This document shows, piece after piece, positions 8,015-18,067 of a DNA stretch of 44,449 nucleotides. The stretch lies in the NCBI GenBank assembly GCA_002786205.1, contig PEQM01000035.1, positions 1 to 44,449 on the forward strand, written 5' to 3'. The notes under the pieces are model-generated. The model saw nothing but the letters and a program-made list of their open reading frames with translations. It ran no database searches and was not told the DNA's origin. Position numbers and translations under genes: made by a program. The stretch comes from Legionella sp. Lineage in GTDB: Bacteria > Pseudomonadota > Gammaproteobacteria > Legionellales > Legionellaceae. The number at the start of each line of letters is the position of its first letter. The first letter of the stretch is position 1.

Positions 8015-8554
8015 TTAATTATTAACTACTTCGCCACCAACAACACTACCACCAATTTTAGAATCACCACGAACATAAACTATTCCATGACCATCATCAA
8101 AAACTATATTTCCAACAATCTCAGAGTGGTTATCAAGATAGACTTCTTGAGTTTTACTATCTGTATGATGGATCTGAAGATTGTTATTAATTTTGGAATT
8201 AATAAATCTAATAGAATTGGAAAAAATATCCAAAGATTTTTCAAACTTTGATGATGAGGCGCTAAGTGAACCTTTTATTTCAGAACTATCATTTACAGTG
8301 CATTGCATTAACGATACGCTACCATTGATATTCAATAATCCAAAAGTAGCGTCAGTAGCAGTTAACATTCCATTGATAATGGTTGAGCCTTCTACAATTG
8401 TTCCATTGACAGCAACCATCCCGTTCCCAGACAAACGACTTACAGTACCTTTCCCACAGGTAACACTACCAGGTGCTTGCTTACAAATGTCTGCATTAGC
8501 AGCCGATACTGCCCCCATTAGCATAAATGCGGGTATTAGTTTTTGCAGCTTCAT
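8015..8554 (-). CDS. Exported beta-helix-like protein, unknown function
   Basis: 179 residues. The N-terminus M-K-L-Q-K-L plus a hydrophobic run ending A-N-A (about residue 22) is a clear Sec signal peptide. The mature part begins D-I-C-K-Q-A-P-G-S-V-T-C-G-K-G, with two cysteines that could pair. After it come short repeats alternating G/N/S turns and I/V/L strands (G-T-I-V-E-G-S-T-I-I-N-G; L-N-I-N-G-S-V-S-L; S-E-I-K-G-S-L-S-A-S; S-E-I-V-G-N-I-V-F; S-K-I-G-G-S-V-V-G-G), as in a single-stranded beta-solenoid. The pattern is reminiscent of bactofilin or polymer-forming cytoskeletal domains but with a signal peptide, so the location is periplasmic or extracellular. Start has AAGAGA at Shine-Dalgarno distance. 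No neighbour suggests a role, and I recognise no named family. Confidence 0.7.
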   Translation of the reverse strand: MKLQKLIPAFMLMGAVSAANADICKQAPGSVTCGKGTVSRLSGNGMVAVNGTIVEGSTIINGMLTATDATFGLLNINGSVSLMQCTVNDSSEIKGSLSASSSKFEKSLDIFSNSIRFINSKINNNLQIHHTDSKTQEVYLDNHSEIVGNIVFDDGHGIVYVRGDSKIGGSVVGGEVVNN

Positions 8555-8845
8555 TGTTTTCTCTTCTAGTTAACAACTATTTAATAAAAATTCCAGTTCA
8601 AAAACCTGATTACCATTTTCTGAGTTATTGTATAAGAACACACACTAAAACCCCTAATCATTTTTCAGGCCCTGAATAAAATAACTATCCCCCAAGACAG
8701 GATATCGTCCCAGCGACCATTATGCTAAAAATAGGCATGTTTTTGTTTAATATTCATTCGATTTTCCCCTTGCTTATAAACCCACCCGCCTTACGGTGTG
8801 GAATCTAAAAAACAAAACCCAAATTTAAAAAATAACACCTACAAA
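8555..8845. other. Intergenic region upstream of the exported beta-helix gene
   Basis: AT-rich stretch containing the start region of the minus-strand exported protein and the end of the DUF1566 relic. No other gene, RNA or repeat is recognised. Confidence 0.4.
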
Positions 8846-9153
8846 CTAAAGACTAGCCACACAAACTATATAGTAAATATTGTTGGTGAACTGGACGCCC
8901 GCAAGGCCAGTATTCAGACCCACATAGATCCCATTGCCCGCAAAGGGCGTGGATGACCAATAGTAGTCACTCAGCCACCCAAAACCGTATACACCCATAT
9001 GACCCCACTCACGCTATAAATTGCCTATTGCCCGAGTCCCTGAGCTCCCTGTATTGGCATTCGTCAACTGCGCCTGAGTAGGCGGCGGGGCAATGGTCAA
9101 CCCTAATAATCGCAAAGGCCTATCGCGCAAACCATGCAGGCGAGACAAGAACT
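8846..9153 (-). pseudogene. Decayed DUF1566-type gene, C-terminal part
   Basis: One minus-strand frame is open from the end of waaA to a stop at 8846-8848 except for a single in-frame TAG at 9014-9016. Upstream of that stop it reads L-T-I-A-P-P-P-T-Q-A-Q-L-T-N-A-N-T-G-S-S; downstream it reads W-L-S-D-Y-Y-W-S-S-T-P-F-A and ends I-V-C-V-A-S-L. The Y-W-S-S-T core and late Cys-Val are typical of DUF1566 domains, which are common in Legionella secreted proteins, including the C-terminus of the collagen-like adhesin Lcl. No start codon or N-terminal region is visible, so this is a truncated relic with a nonsense codon. The only possible short intact frame is ATG at 8998 (50 codons). Confidence 0.5.
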
Positions 9154-10425
9154 CTATAGTGGCTGTCCATCCCAAGCCATGCTCAAAACACTCAAGTAAC
9201 GCGCAACTGAACCTTTATTATGCTCTAAAAATTGCGTCGCCCTCTCTATCATTTGGTGTTTCTCTTGAGGATTAGCATGTAGGTGAATTAACTCTTCAGC
9301 CAATTGATGTTCATTATGCACCAAGATAATGGCCTTTTTTTGTTCCAACTCATGACAAATGGTTTTAAAATTATCCACCTGATTGCCACTAAACACCGGT
9401 AGTCCTAAAGCAATCGGCTCCAATACATTATGTCCTCCGATGGGGACTAAACTTCCACCGACAAAAGCATAATCACTTATTCTATAAAAACCCAATAATT
9501 CTCCCAAAGAATCAAGAACAACCACTTCATTTTGCCAATTTAAACGATCAACCTGGCTTCTTAGTCCTGTATTGAAACCTTGCTGTTGACACAGCTGATA
9601 CACCTCTTGAAATCGTTCTGGATGACGAGGAGCAATCAACAATAAGACATGGGGTATGGCCTGCTGCCATTTTTTAATTTGAGTTAAAATACGTGACTCT
9701 TCTCCTTCATGGGTACTCGCAAAAATAATCTTTACTCTCTCCTTGCCCATGCGCTCATTCAAGTGATCAAAAAGCGTCTGCGCACTATTTTGCACTGATA
9801 AATCAAACTTCATATTGCCCAAATGAGTGACTTTCTTCACGTCTGCCCCAAGACGGATGAACCGTTTTGCATCATCATGACTTTGAGTTCCTATGAGAGT
9901 AAATTGATTTAATATTTTTTTAAAAACAAATTGACCACGCAAATAACCTTTCAGGGAACCTTCAGACAAACGCGCGTTAATTAAAAATAATGGAATATCT
10001 AGTGCATGCGCTCTGGAAATTAAATTAGGCCATAGTTCTGTTTCAATAATAACGCCTATCTTAGGTTTCACTTGATTAAAAAAACGATAAACCACATCCG
10101 GCAAATCATAAGGAACATAACGATGAATGACTCGGTCTCCAAAGCAAGAAACCACTTGTGCGGCTCCTGTGGGAGTCATTGTAGTGACCACTACTGACCA
10201 TTTTTTATCAACCAGCATGGCCTCAATCAAAGGCGTAGCGGCGATCACCTCACCCAGAGAAACCGCATGAATCCAAACATCAATGACGGGCAACTTCTGC
10301 TTATCCCAACAAAAACGCTCTGCTATTCGTGTTCTATAAGCCGGTATAGCTCTGCCTTTCCATAATAGACGGAGTATCAAAAAAGGAGTTATCAAATAGA
10401 AAGCACAAGAATAAAGCCAACGCAT
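9154..10425 (-). CDS. waaA: 3-deoxy-D-manno-octulosonic acid (Kdo) transferase
   Basis: Inner-membrane glycosyltransferase (GT30) that transfers Kdo from CMP-Kdo to lipid IVA in lipopolysaccharide core synthesis. 423 residues from the ATG at 10425, close to E. coli KdtA (425). N-terminal membrane anchor (L-Y-S-C-A-F-Y-L-I-T-P-F-L-I-L-R-L-L) followed by R-G/K-x-x-P-A-Y-R. Family motifs seen: H-A-V-S-L-G-E-V-I-A-A-T-P-L, V-V-T-T-M-T-P-T-G, I-E-T-E-L-W-P-N-L, S-T-H-E-G-E-E, A-P-R-H-P-E-R-F, and the CMP-Kdo site F-V-G-G-S-L-V-P-I-G-G-H-N. A TTG at 10440 in the same frame is a less likely start, as neither has a strong ribosome binding site and the ATG matches the family N-terminus better. Confidence 0.95.
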   Translation of the reverse strand: MRWLYSCAFYLITPFLILRLLWKGRAIPAYRTRIAERFCWDKQKLPVIDVWIHAVSLGEVIAATPLIEAMLVDKKWSVVVTTMTPTGAAQVVSCFGDRVIHRYVPYDLPDVVYRFFNQVKPKIGVIIETELWPNLISRAHALDIPLFLINARLSEGSLKGYLRGQFVFKKILNQFTLIGTQSHDDAKRFIRLGADVKKVTHLGNMKFDLSVQNSAQTLFDHLNERMGKERVKIIFASTHEGEESRILTQIKKWQQAIPHVLLLIAPRHPERFQEVYQLCQQQGFNTGLRSQVDRLNWQNEVVVLDSLGELLGFYRISDYAFVGGSLVPIGGHNVLEPIALGLPVFSGNQVDNFKTICHELEQKKAIILVHNEHQLAEELIHLHANPQEKHQMIERATQFLEHNKGSVARYLSVLSMAWDGQPL

Positions 10426-10532
10426 GAGAAAAACCGACAAAACAGTTAGTATATACGTAAAGACTACTATACGGTACGATTTTTAAATCTGGAACCTAAA
10501 AGCCTGCTCTGGGATAGCCATCAAATTAGCGC

Positions 10533-10538
10533 TATACT
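10533..10538 (+). promoter_or_regulatory. Candidate -10 box upstream of djlA
   Basis: TATACT preceded by GC and followed by ATGAC. Transcription would start near 10545, at or after the first in-frame ATG (10544), which argues for a later djlA start. No strong -35 hexamer is seen. Confidence 0.4.
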
Positions 10539-10576
10539 ATGACATGCATGCTTATTTCCATATGGATTCTGACGCC

Positions 10577-11434
10577 ATGACATTTAAAGAGTTTTTTAAT
10601 AGCAATCCTTGGTGGGGTAGGATTATCGGCGCCTTCCTAGGTTACCTGGCCTTAGGACCTGTAGGTGCTTTGATTGGAATCATGGTGGGTAACATGTTTG
10701 ACATAGGATTAGCCAACCATTTTTCCAACCCTCTTTTTTTGTATCATACGGAAGCCAAAGAAACCATTCAACGCATCTTTTTTGAAGCCACTTTTGCTAC
10801 TATGGGACATATTGCCAAAGCAGATGGCTATGTTTCTACTCAAGAAATACAAATGGCCAAACAATTAATGAACGAACTTCGTTTGAATAAACAACAAAAA
10901 GAATTAGCCAAACATCTATTCAATGAAGGAAAACAACCGACATTTAGACTGGATTTGGTGCTTAATGAGTTAAGGAAAGCTTGTTCTAACCGACGAGAGT
11001 TATTAAAGTTATTTGTTGATATTCAATATAAAATAGCACAGGCAGACGGCCTGTCATTAGGCAAGATTCGTGCTTTGGATGCTGTTTTTGCTCATTTAGG
11101 GTTTGCCCCCCTATATCAACAATACCGCTTCTACGAGGATTTTTCTTCACAAGAAGAAAGGCAAGCCAATCAAGAAAATTCTTACCACAAAGCCAACTAT
11201 CAAAAAGCATCAGCAAACACAACGACTCTTGAGCAAGCCTACGTCTTGCTTGATGTTAGTCCTTCTACAAGCAAACATGATGTGAAACGTGCCTACCGAA
11301 AATTGCTAAGTAAAAATCATCCTGACAAACTAATAGCACAGGGTTTGCCTGAATCGATGATCAAACTAGCTAACGAAAAAACACATAAAATTATGAAAGC
11401 CTATGAGCTGATTTGTAAAAGCAAAGGTTGGTAA
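10577..11434 (+). CDS. djlA: DjlA-type membrane-anchored J-domain co-chaperone
   Basis: A DnaK co-chaperone anchored in the inner membrane. From the ATG at 10577 the protein is 285 residues: M-T-F-K-E-F, then one glycine-rich membrane segment (W-W-G-R-I-I-G-A-F-L-G-Y-L), a TerB-like helical domain, and a C-terminal J domain with Y-R-K-L-L-S-K-N-H-P-D-K. Layout and length match E. coli DjlA, which also begins a few residues before W-G-K-I-I-G. In-frame ATGs at 10544 and 10562 exist; 10577 is chosen from the family N-terminus and from the candidate -10 box at 10533-10538, but no start has a strong ribosome binding site. J domains stimulate DnaK ATPase through the His-Pro-Asp motif; DjlA is linked to envelope stress and, in Legionella, to stress tolerance and intracellular growth. 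Confidence 0.92.
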   Translation: MTFKEFFNSNPWWGRIIGAFLGYLALGPVGALIGIMVGNMFDIGLANHFSNPLFLYHTEAKETIQRIFFEATFATMGHIAKADGYVSTQEIQMAKQLMNELRLNKQQKELAKHLFNEGKQPTFRLDLVLNELRKACSNRRELLKLFVDIQYKIAQADGLSLGKIRALDAVFAHLGFAPLYQQYRFYEDFSSQEERQANQENSYHKANYQKASANTTTLEQAYVLLDVSPSTSKHDVKRAYRKLLSKNHPDKLIAQGLPESMIKLANEKTHKIMKAYELICKSKGW

Positions 11435-11440
11435 GCCAAG

Positions 11441-11471
11441 CGAAGCACAGCGCTTATGGCGCTGTGCTTCG
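11441..11471. terminator. Bidirectional terminator hairpin, djlA / lipase
   Basis: A perfect 13-bp inverted repeat, CGAAGCACAGCGC with loop TTATG and its complement, lies between two convergent genes. T-tracts are weak (TTAAAAA on the plus side), but the GC-rich stem and its position between convergent stop codons support termination for both. Confidence 0.75.
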
Positions 11472-11480
11472 TTAAAAATG

Positions 11481-12404
11481 CTATTTAGAGAAACTGACAC
11501 CAGCTTCATCAAAGAAATGATGCACTTTCTCTGCAATCACTTTATGGGCAAACACGGTAGGATGTACCAAGTCAAAAAACAAATACCCATCACAACTGTC
11601 ATTTTGCTTCATAGGGGTAACTGCCGCTGCCATTTTCAAAACAGAGCGCTTCATGCTGTTATTAACCATGGTTGTCGAACAAGGATGTGATACATCAACA
11701 AAATTATAAGTATCAGGATGGTCGATAACTTCTGTGAAGACTGCGCCTGCATCAAAATAAAACCATTCAACATGAGGATATTTTTCTTTTAACGACATGA
11801 AGGATTGTGATAATCGCTCATTATGCGTTAAAGACAAATAAGACATGCTTTCTTCAGAATCAAATTCCGAAGCTGCTGGCGTTTTTCCAAGATTGGGCAA
11901 ATTAAACAGTACAATGTGCTTGGCACCTTTATCAGCCAAACGCTCCAAGCCATGCACAATACCATCCGTTACTTCACGCAATGTGGCTTCAGTATCTTCA
12001 GGCATTCCTAAATAGTTATTAGCCCCTATCCATACAATGTATAGATCATTTGGATCAGCGGCATCATGGTGTGACAACAAGTAATTATTAATCTGCTTTT
12101 TCAATGTCAGCAACACATCATCTTCATCATCTTCAGCAACACCGGACCCACCTACAGCATAATCCAGCAAACGCGTGTCCACCTGATCAGGAAAATAGGA
12201 TGAGGCTATTTGCTCAACCCAAACCGGACCATTGGAAAAACGACCATCATAATAAGGCGGTGATTGAGGAAATTGACGCTGCATAAGTTCGTATAAATTA
12301 CCGTTGTCAGACAAGCTATCACCGAATACCACTATATTATGCAAGGGTGCAGCACATAAAAACCCTGATAAAAAACAAGCACCTAAAGTGAATAATAATC
12401 TCAT
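11481..12404 (-). CDS. plaA: Secreted GDSL lysophospholipase/acyltransferase, PlaA-like
   Basis: 307 residues with a signal peptide (M-R-L-L-F-T-L-G-A-C-F-L-S-G-F-L-C-A-A). GDSL lipase blocks are complete: block I F-G-D-S-L-S-D-N-G-N with the nucleophile Ser, block III I-G-A-N-N, and block V D-L-V-H-P-T with catalytic Asp and His. Two cysteines (S-H-P-C-S-T and N-D-S-C-D-G) bracket a loop of about 30 residues just before block V, like the disulfide loop that the zinc protease ProA processes in Legionella GDSL enzymes. Length fits PlaA (about 309) rather than PlaC or PlaD (over 400). PlaA is exported by the Lsp type II system and hydrolyses lysophosphatidylcholine. The ATG has AAGGG at proper distance. 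Family certain; PlaA orthology likely but from memory. Confidence 0.85.
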   Translation of the reverse strand: MRLLFTLGACFLSGFLCAAPLHNIVVFGDSLSDNGNLYELMQRQFPQSPPYYDGRFSNGPVWVEQIASSYFPDQVDTRLLDYAVGGSGVAEDDEDDVLLTLKKQINNYLLSHHDAADPNDLYIVWIGANNYLGMPEDTEATLREVTDGIVHGLERLADKGAKHIVLFNLPNLGKTPAASEFDSEESMSYLSLTHNERLSQSFMSLKEKYPHVEWFYFDAGAVFTEVIDHPDTYNFVDVSHPCSTTMVNNSMKRSVLKMAAAVTPMKQNDSCDGYLFFDLVHPTVFAHKVIAEKVHHFFDEAGVSFSK

Positions 12405-12495
12405 GTATGCCCTTAATAGTTAATAAAACGCTCTGATGCATGCAGACTGAGGAAAACGCAAAGCGCTCCCCTCAAAGTCTTGCTGTTTGATTATT

Positions 12496-14211
12496 TTATG
12501 CACCACTATTTACTAATGTAAGATTTAACTGTCTACCACAAACCCAAGCCTTTGTTAAATCTCGAACTACATCTTTAGACATTCCCTTAGGCAATCTAAC
12601 CAGAGAATGGTCATCATGAATCTTAAGACCCGTAATATGACGGCTTTGCAAACCTGCTTCATTAGCAATAGCACCGACTATATTTCCAGGTTTAACACCA
12701 TGAACTTTACCTACATCCAAACGGAACAAATCTTGATCGGAAGAGGAAGAGTCATCATAACTTTTTTTCCTATCGCGACTCGATGAAAATCCTTTTTTAT
12801 CGCCACGCTCTTCAAAACGTCTATCGCCACCAAAAGATTTTTTCTCAAAAGAACGCTCTGTTTTGCCTTCTTTGGCTCGTGTTGCTTTTGCTGGCATTTC
12901 TTTTTTCCATGGCAAATCTTTGTGCAAAAACAAAGCCAATGCTGCAGCAACCTCTACCGGATCCGCTTCATTTTCTTTAATGTATTCTTCAATGATTCGT
13001 TTGTAAGAAGGCAGATGTTCATTGGTTAGGCGACTTGAAATATTATTCATAAACCGTTGTTGTCTTGCCATTTGAATCATATGATCATTAGGAATGGCAA
13101 CTTTTTCTATCCTTTGTCTTGTATGACGTTCAATGCTGCTAATCAAGCGCGATTCTTTCGGTGTCACGAACAAAATAGCAACACCTGAGCGCCCTGCTCT
13201 TCCTGTACGGCCTATCCGGTGAACATAGGTTTCATTGTCATGCGGCATATCATAGTTAATCACATGCGTTACACGATCAACATCCAATCCGCGAGCAGCC
13301 ACATCAGTAGCAACCAGCACATCAATAGCGCCTTGCTTAAACTGAGCGATAATACGTTCACGCAGGTTTTGTGTAATGTCGCCATGAATGGCCATGGCTC
13401 GTAAACCATGCTGTTGCAAATACTCAGCCACCTCTTCAGTGCTGCTTTTGGTGCGAACAAAAACAATCACGCCTTGAGAGTCTTCTATTTCCAAAATTCG
13501 CAATAAAGCATCTGATTTTTGATGCCCAGAAGCAAATACAAAGCGTTGCTCTATTGTTTTAACTGTTGCCGTTTCCATCCGAATTTCAACAGACGCAGCA
13601 TTTTGTAAATACGTATTCGCAATTTGACGTATGCGATGAGGCATGGTCGCGGAAAACAAGGCCATTTGTCTTTGCTCTGGCAAACGAGCTAAAATGGTTT
13701 CTACGTCTTCAATAAAGCCCATACGCAGCATTTCGTCTGCTTCATCCAATACAAAAGTGCGTAAATTATCTAATGCCAAAGTATTTCGCGCAATATGATC
13801 TAATATCCGTCCAGGCGTACCGACTACAACCTGAGCCCCTGCACGTAATTGTTTTAATTGACGTCCATACTCTTGGCCACCACATAAAACAGCAATTGTT
13901 GTTTTGGGTTGATGAGCGCTTAACAAACTGAATTGTTCCGCTACCTGAATCGCAAGCTCTCGGGTAGGCGCAAGGACAAGTGCTTGTGTACCCTGCACAG
14001 AAGGATCTAGTTTTTGTAAAATAGGCAAGGCAAAAGCGGCCGTTTTTCCTGTTCCTGTCTGTGCCAAGGCAATCGCATCACGCCCTTCCAATAATAAAGG
14101 AATGGTTTGAGCCTGAATGGGAGATGGCGTAATAAACTTCATATCTTCTAAGGCTTTGTTAATTGCATTAGAAAAATTAAAGGAGGTGAAACTTGTGTTT
14201 TCTTGAGTCAT
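12496..14211 (-). CDS. deaD: DEAD-box ATP-dependent RNA helicase (CsdA/DeaD type)
   Basis: 571 residues. All helicase motifs are present: Q motif (P-S-P-I-Q-A-Q-T), Walker A A-Q-T-G-T-G-K-T, P-T-R-E-L-A, T-P-G-R, D-E-A-D, S-A-T, R-G-L-D-V, and H-R-I-G-R-T-G-R-A-G-R. A basic/serine-rich linker (E-R-S-F-E-K-K-S-F-G-G-D-R-R-F) and a DbpA-like RNA-binding domain (L-D-V-G-K-V-H-G-V-K-P-G-N-I-V-G) follow, which is the DeaD/CsdA layout. Such helicases unwind structured RNA during cold shock, ribosome assembly and mRNA decay. The ATG is preceded by AGGAA. A long upstream gap (over 300 bp) suggests a long 5' leader, a common feature of cold-shock genes. Confidence 0.95.
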   Translation of the reverse strand: MTQENTSFTSFNFSNAINKALEDMKFITPSPIQAQTIPLLLEGRDAIALAQTGTGKTAAFALPILQKLDPSVQGTQALVLAPTRELAIQVAEQFSLLSAHQPKTTIAVLCGGQEYGRQLKQLRAGAQVVVGTPGRILDHIARNTLALDNLRTFVLDEADEMLRMGFIEDVETILARLPEQRQMALFSATMPHRIRQIANTYLQNAASVEIRMETATVKTIEQRFVFASGHQKSDALLRILEIEDSQGVIVFVRTKSSTEEVAEYLQQHGLRAMAIHGDITQNLRERIIAQFKQGAIDVLVATDVAARGLDVDRVTHVINYDMPHDNETYVHRIGRTGRAGRSGVAILFVTPKESRLISSIERHTRQRIEKVAIPNDHMIQMARQQRFMNNISSRLTNEHLPSYKRIIEEYIKENEADPVEVAAALALFLHKDLPWKKEMPAKATRAKEGKTERSFEKKSFGGDRRFEERGDKKGFSSSRDRKKSYDDSSSSDQDLFRLDVGKVHGVKPGNIVGAIANEAGLQSRHITGLKIHDDHSLVRLPKGMSKDVVRDLTKAWVCGRQLNLTLVNSGA

Positions 14212-14564
14212 AAAGTTCCTGCTGTGAAATAAACCTAAACCTCTGATAGAGGCTAATATATATAAAAATTGAGCATTATAATAGCAAAATAAACAACATT
14301 ATGCACGTTATTTATGTTTTGTGATGAAAAAAACATCCTTTTTGTTTAAAAGAGCGTTCATTTCAATGAAAAAATTAATTGAATTTAATTCGCGTGGCAC
14401 AAAAACAAAGCAATAAAGTGCGAGGAAAAATAGTTTTCTTTTTAATAATCTGTTTTTGCACCCGTTTTCTTGTTGAAAATCATATCAAGATACTGCGATT
14501 CAGACTTTATGAACCGCAGCCAGAGGAATTATAGCGAAAATAACCTATTGAAGATAGGCTTGAT
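14212..14564. other. Upstream region of the DEAD-box helicase gene
   Basis: 353 bp without a gene. It contains a minus-strand TATAAT near 14280, a small CCTCT-GAT-AGAGG hairpin at 14240-14252 that would fall in the helicase leader RNA, and near 14541-14560 a weak stem followed by TTATTTT that could end the fadH transcript. A cold-shock type leader is plausible but not shown. Confidence 0.35.
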
Positions 14565-16710
<2,146 letters not shown>

Positions 16711-16730
16711 ATCACATACCCAAGTATGTC

Positions 16731-16868
16731 CTAGCTTGCTGCACGCTGAATGTCCTGGCCTGTACGAGAAACATCTTTACCAAAGCCTTTAACCGTACTG
16801 CATGATGTTAATAAAGCCAAGGCCGCAATACAAAGAGTAACTGTCATTATTTTTTTACCGTGATTCAT
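16731..16868 (-). CDS. ecnA: Entericidin-family small lipoprotein
   Basis: A 45-residue lipoprotein. The N-terminus M-N-H-G-K-K-I-M is followed by a hydrophobic run ending in the lipobox L-T-S-C (Cys23). The mature part, C-S-T-V-K-G-F-G-K-D-V-S-R-T-G-Q-D-I-Q, has the core typical of entericidins (T-V-x-G-x-G-x-D-V). EcnA/EcnB in E. coli form a toxin/antidote-like lipoprotein pair linked to programmed lysis in stationary phase; only one copy is seen here. The start is supported by AAGGATG 7-10 bases upstream, and a good terminator follows. Family recognition is good; the A or B designation is uncertain. Confidence 0.85.
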   Translation of the reverse strand: MNHGKKIMTVTLCIAALALLTSCSTVKGFGKDVSRTGQDIQRAAS

Positions 16869-17039
16869 GATGTCATCCTTATTTTTTGATTTTTTTATTT
16901 CCCACAGTAAAAGTTTAGTCCATATTTTTTATCAACATACAGCATGTAACAGATTTTTTTGTCATCACCAAAGCATGGACAGCTAAAGCAGTGCACCACC
17001 CGCACCAACATGAACAAATAAAAAACTTTGCGTTTTTTT

Positions 17040-17068
17040 TTGACTCACCCAATTGCCTTGTCTATACT
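17040..17068 (+). promoter_or_regulatory. Sigma70 promoter of the hypothetical gene before mdh
   Basis: TTGACT (17040-17045), exactly 17 bp, then TATACT (17063-17068). This near-consensus pair puts the transcript start near 17075 and so rules out the in-frame ATG at 17053, favouring ATG 17101. Confidence 0.75.
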
Positions 17069-17100
17069 CAACGACAAGGGCCTGTTTAAGGAATCTGTGT

Positions 17101-17943
17101 ATGAAAGACCCGCGGTTTTCCGTATTAGAGTCGTTAGATGCTTTGTTTCACTATGAACCAACCAGAAACGGTAAATACATCTACCCTGAAGTACAAAAAC
17201 TTAAAGAATCCGTTGAGCATTACACCCAACAGCCAACCAAATCTCATTTCATGCCACTGGTTAAAGCCATTGCTCAGGCTCTTTCCTATATTAATAAATG
17301 GGACCTCGATTTTAAAAACATCACCCTGATTTTGGATGCAGAAGCCCATTCGTATGGTTTACCCCCTATCAACTGGCAAAAATTATTATCGCACTCTCCA
17401 GGCAGTCCATCTTTTCAGTTCAGCAAATTAAATCATGCTGCGCCATCCAATAATCTACTGCAATGGCTTGCAAAAAAATCACCAGTTCCTATCAGTAAGA
17501 TAGAGTTAACGCAACTGTTGCTAGACAATAAGGATGAAGGGGGCTTTAGTAAAAAATTAAATGATCATTTAAAAAAAGAACCCAATTTTTTATTTCATTT
17601 GATTATAGAATCAGAGGATTGCTTTACCAAAATTGCCGACAGCTTACTCATTCTTTATCTGACTGATGAACAATTAGCTAAAGCCATTCTTAATCATCTG
17701 CCAAGTGAAGACGAGCAATCTCCTATGTCCTTCGAGATCGTAGATTCTATTGTGGAAAAATTAAACAAGACACTGTCGCATGGACGCTCTATTTCTACCT
17801 TATTACGCAATGCTCACGCCAAAGCCATTTTAGACTCATCAGTTGTCTTTCAAACCTATCAAAGCACAGCCTACACAGAACGAAGCACCAATGCATTAGA
17901 GTCTATAGAGCCGGTTAAACCATCTATTGGTTATGATATCTAA
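17101..17943 (+). CDS. Hypothetical protein (Legionella-type, possible effector)
   Basis: 280 residues from ATG 17101, which has AAGGAA upstream and lies just after a strong promoter. No signal peptide, no membrane segment and no domain that I recognise. It is mostly helical and polar, with several lysine/glutamate-rich helices (L-K-E-S-V-E-H-Y-T-Q; K-K-L-N-D-H-L-K-K-E) and a disordered, polar C-terminus (T-E-R-S-T-N-A-L-E-S-I-E-P-V-K). From memory, the gene beside mdh in L. pneumophila Philadelphia-1 was reported as a Dot/Icm substrate; I could not check that this is its orthologue. The C-terminal glutamates and small residues are compatible with an IcmS/W-type export signal but not decisive. 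Confidence 0.7.
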   Translation: MKDPRFSVLESLDALFHYEPTRNGKYIYPEVQKLKESVEHYTQQPTKSHFMPLVKAIAQALSYINKWDLDFKNITLILDAEAHSYGLPPINWQKLLSHSPGSPSFQFSKLNHAAPSNNLLQWLAKKSPVPISKIELTQLLLDNKDEGGFSKKLNDHLKKEPNFLFHLIIESEDCFTKIADSLLILYLTDEQLAKAILNHLPSEDEQSPMSFEIVDSIVEKLNKTLSHGRSISTLLRNAHAKAILDSSVVFQTYQSTAYTERSTNALESIEPVKPSIGYDI

Positions 17944-18019
17944 CCATTAAAAAATACAAGCAGCCAGCTCGCTCACCCAACAATCATCTTTAGTGCATCG
18001 TAAACGAGATGGTCGCAAA

Positions 18020-18060
18020 AAAAAATCAAGGTGCAAGCGTCACTACAGGCTTGCACCTTA
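18020..18060 (-). terminator. Rho-independent terminator of mdh
   Basis: An 11-bp perfect stem (18028-18038 with 18049-18059, AAGGTGCAAGC) with a 10-nt loop. On the minus strand it is followed by TGATTTTTTTT, a textbook terminator just after the mdh stop. Confidence 0.85.
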
Positions 18061-18067
18061 AAACAGA

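Noticed and set aside
8181-8573. 130-codon plus-strand frame opposite the exported beta-helix gene
   Set aside because: Antisense shadow; the minus frame has a signal peptide, Shine-Dalgarno and repeat structure.
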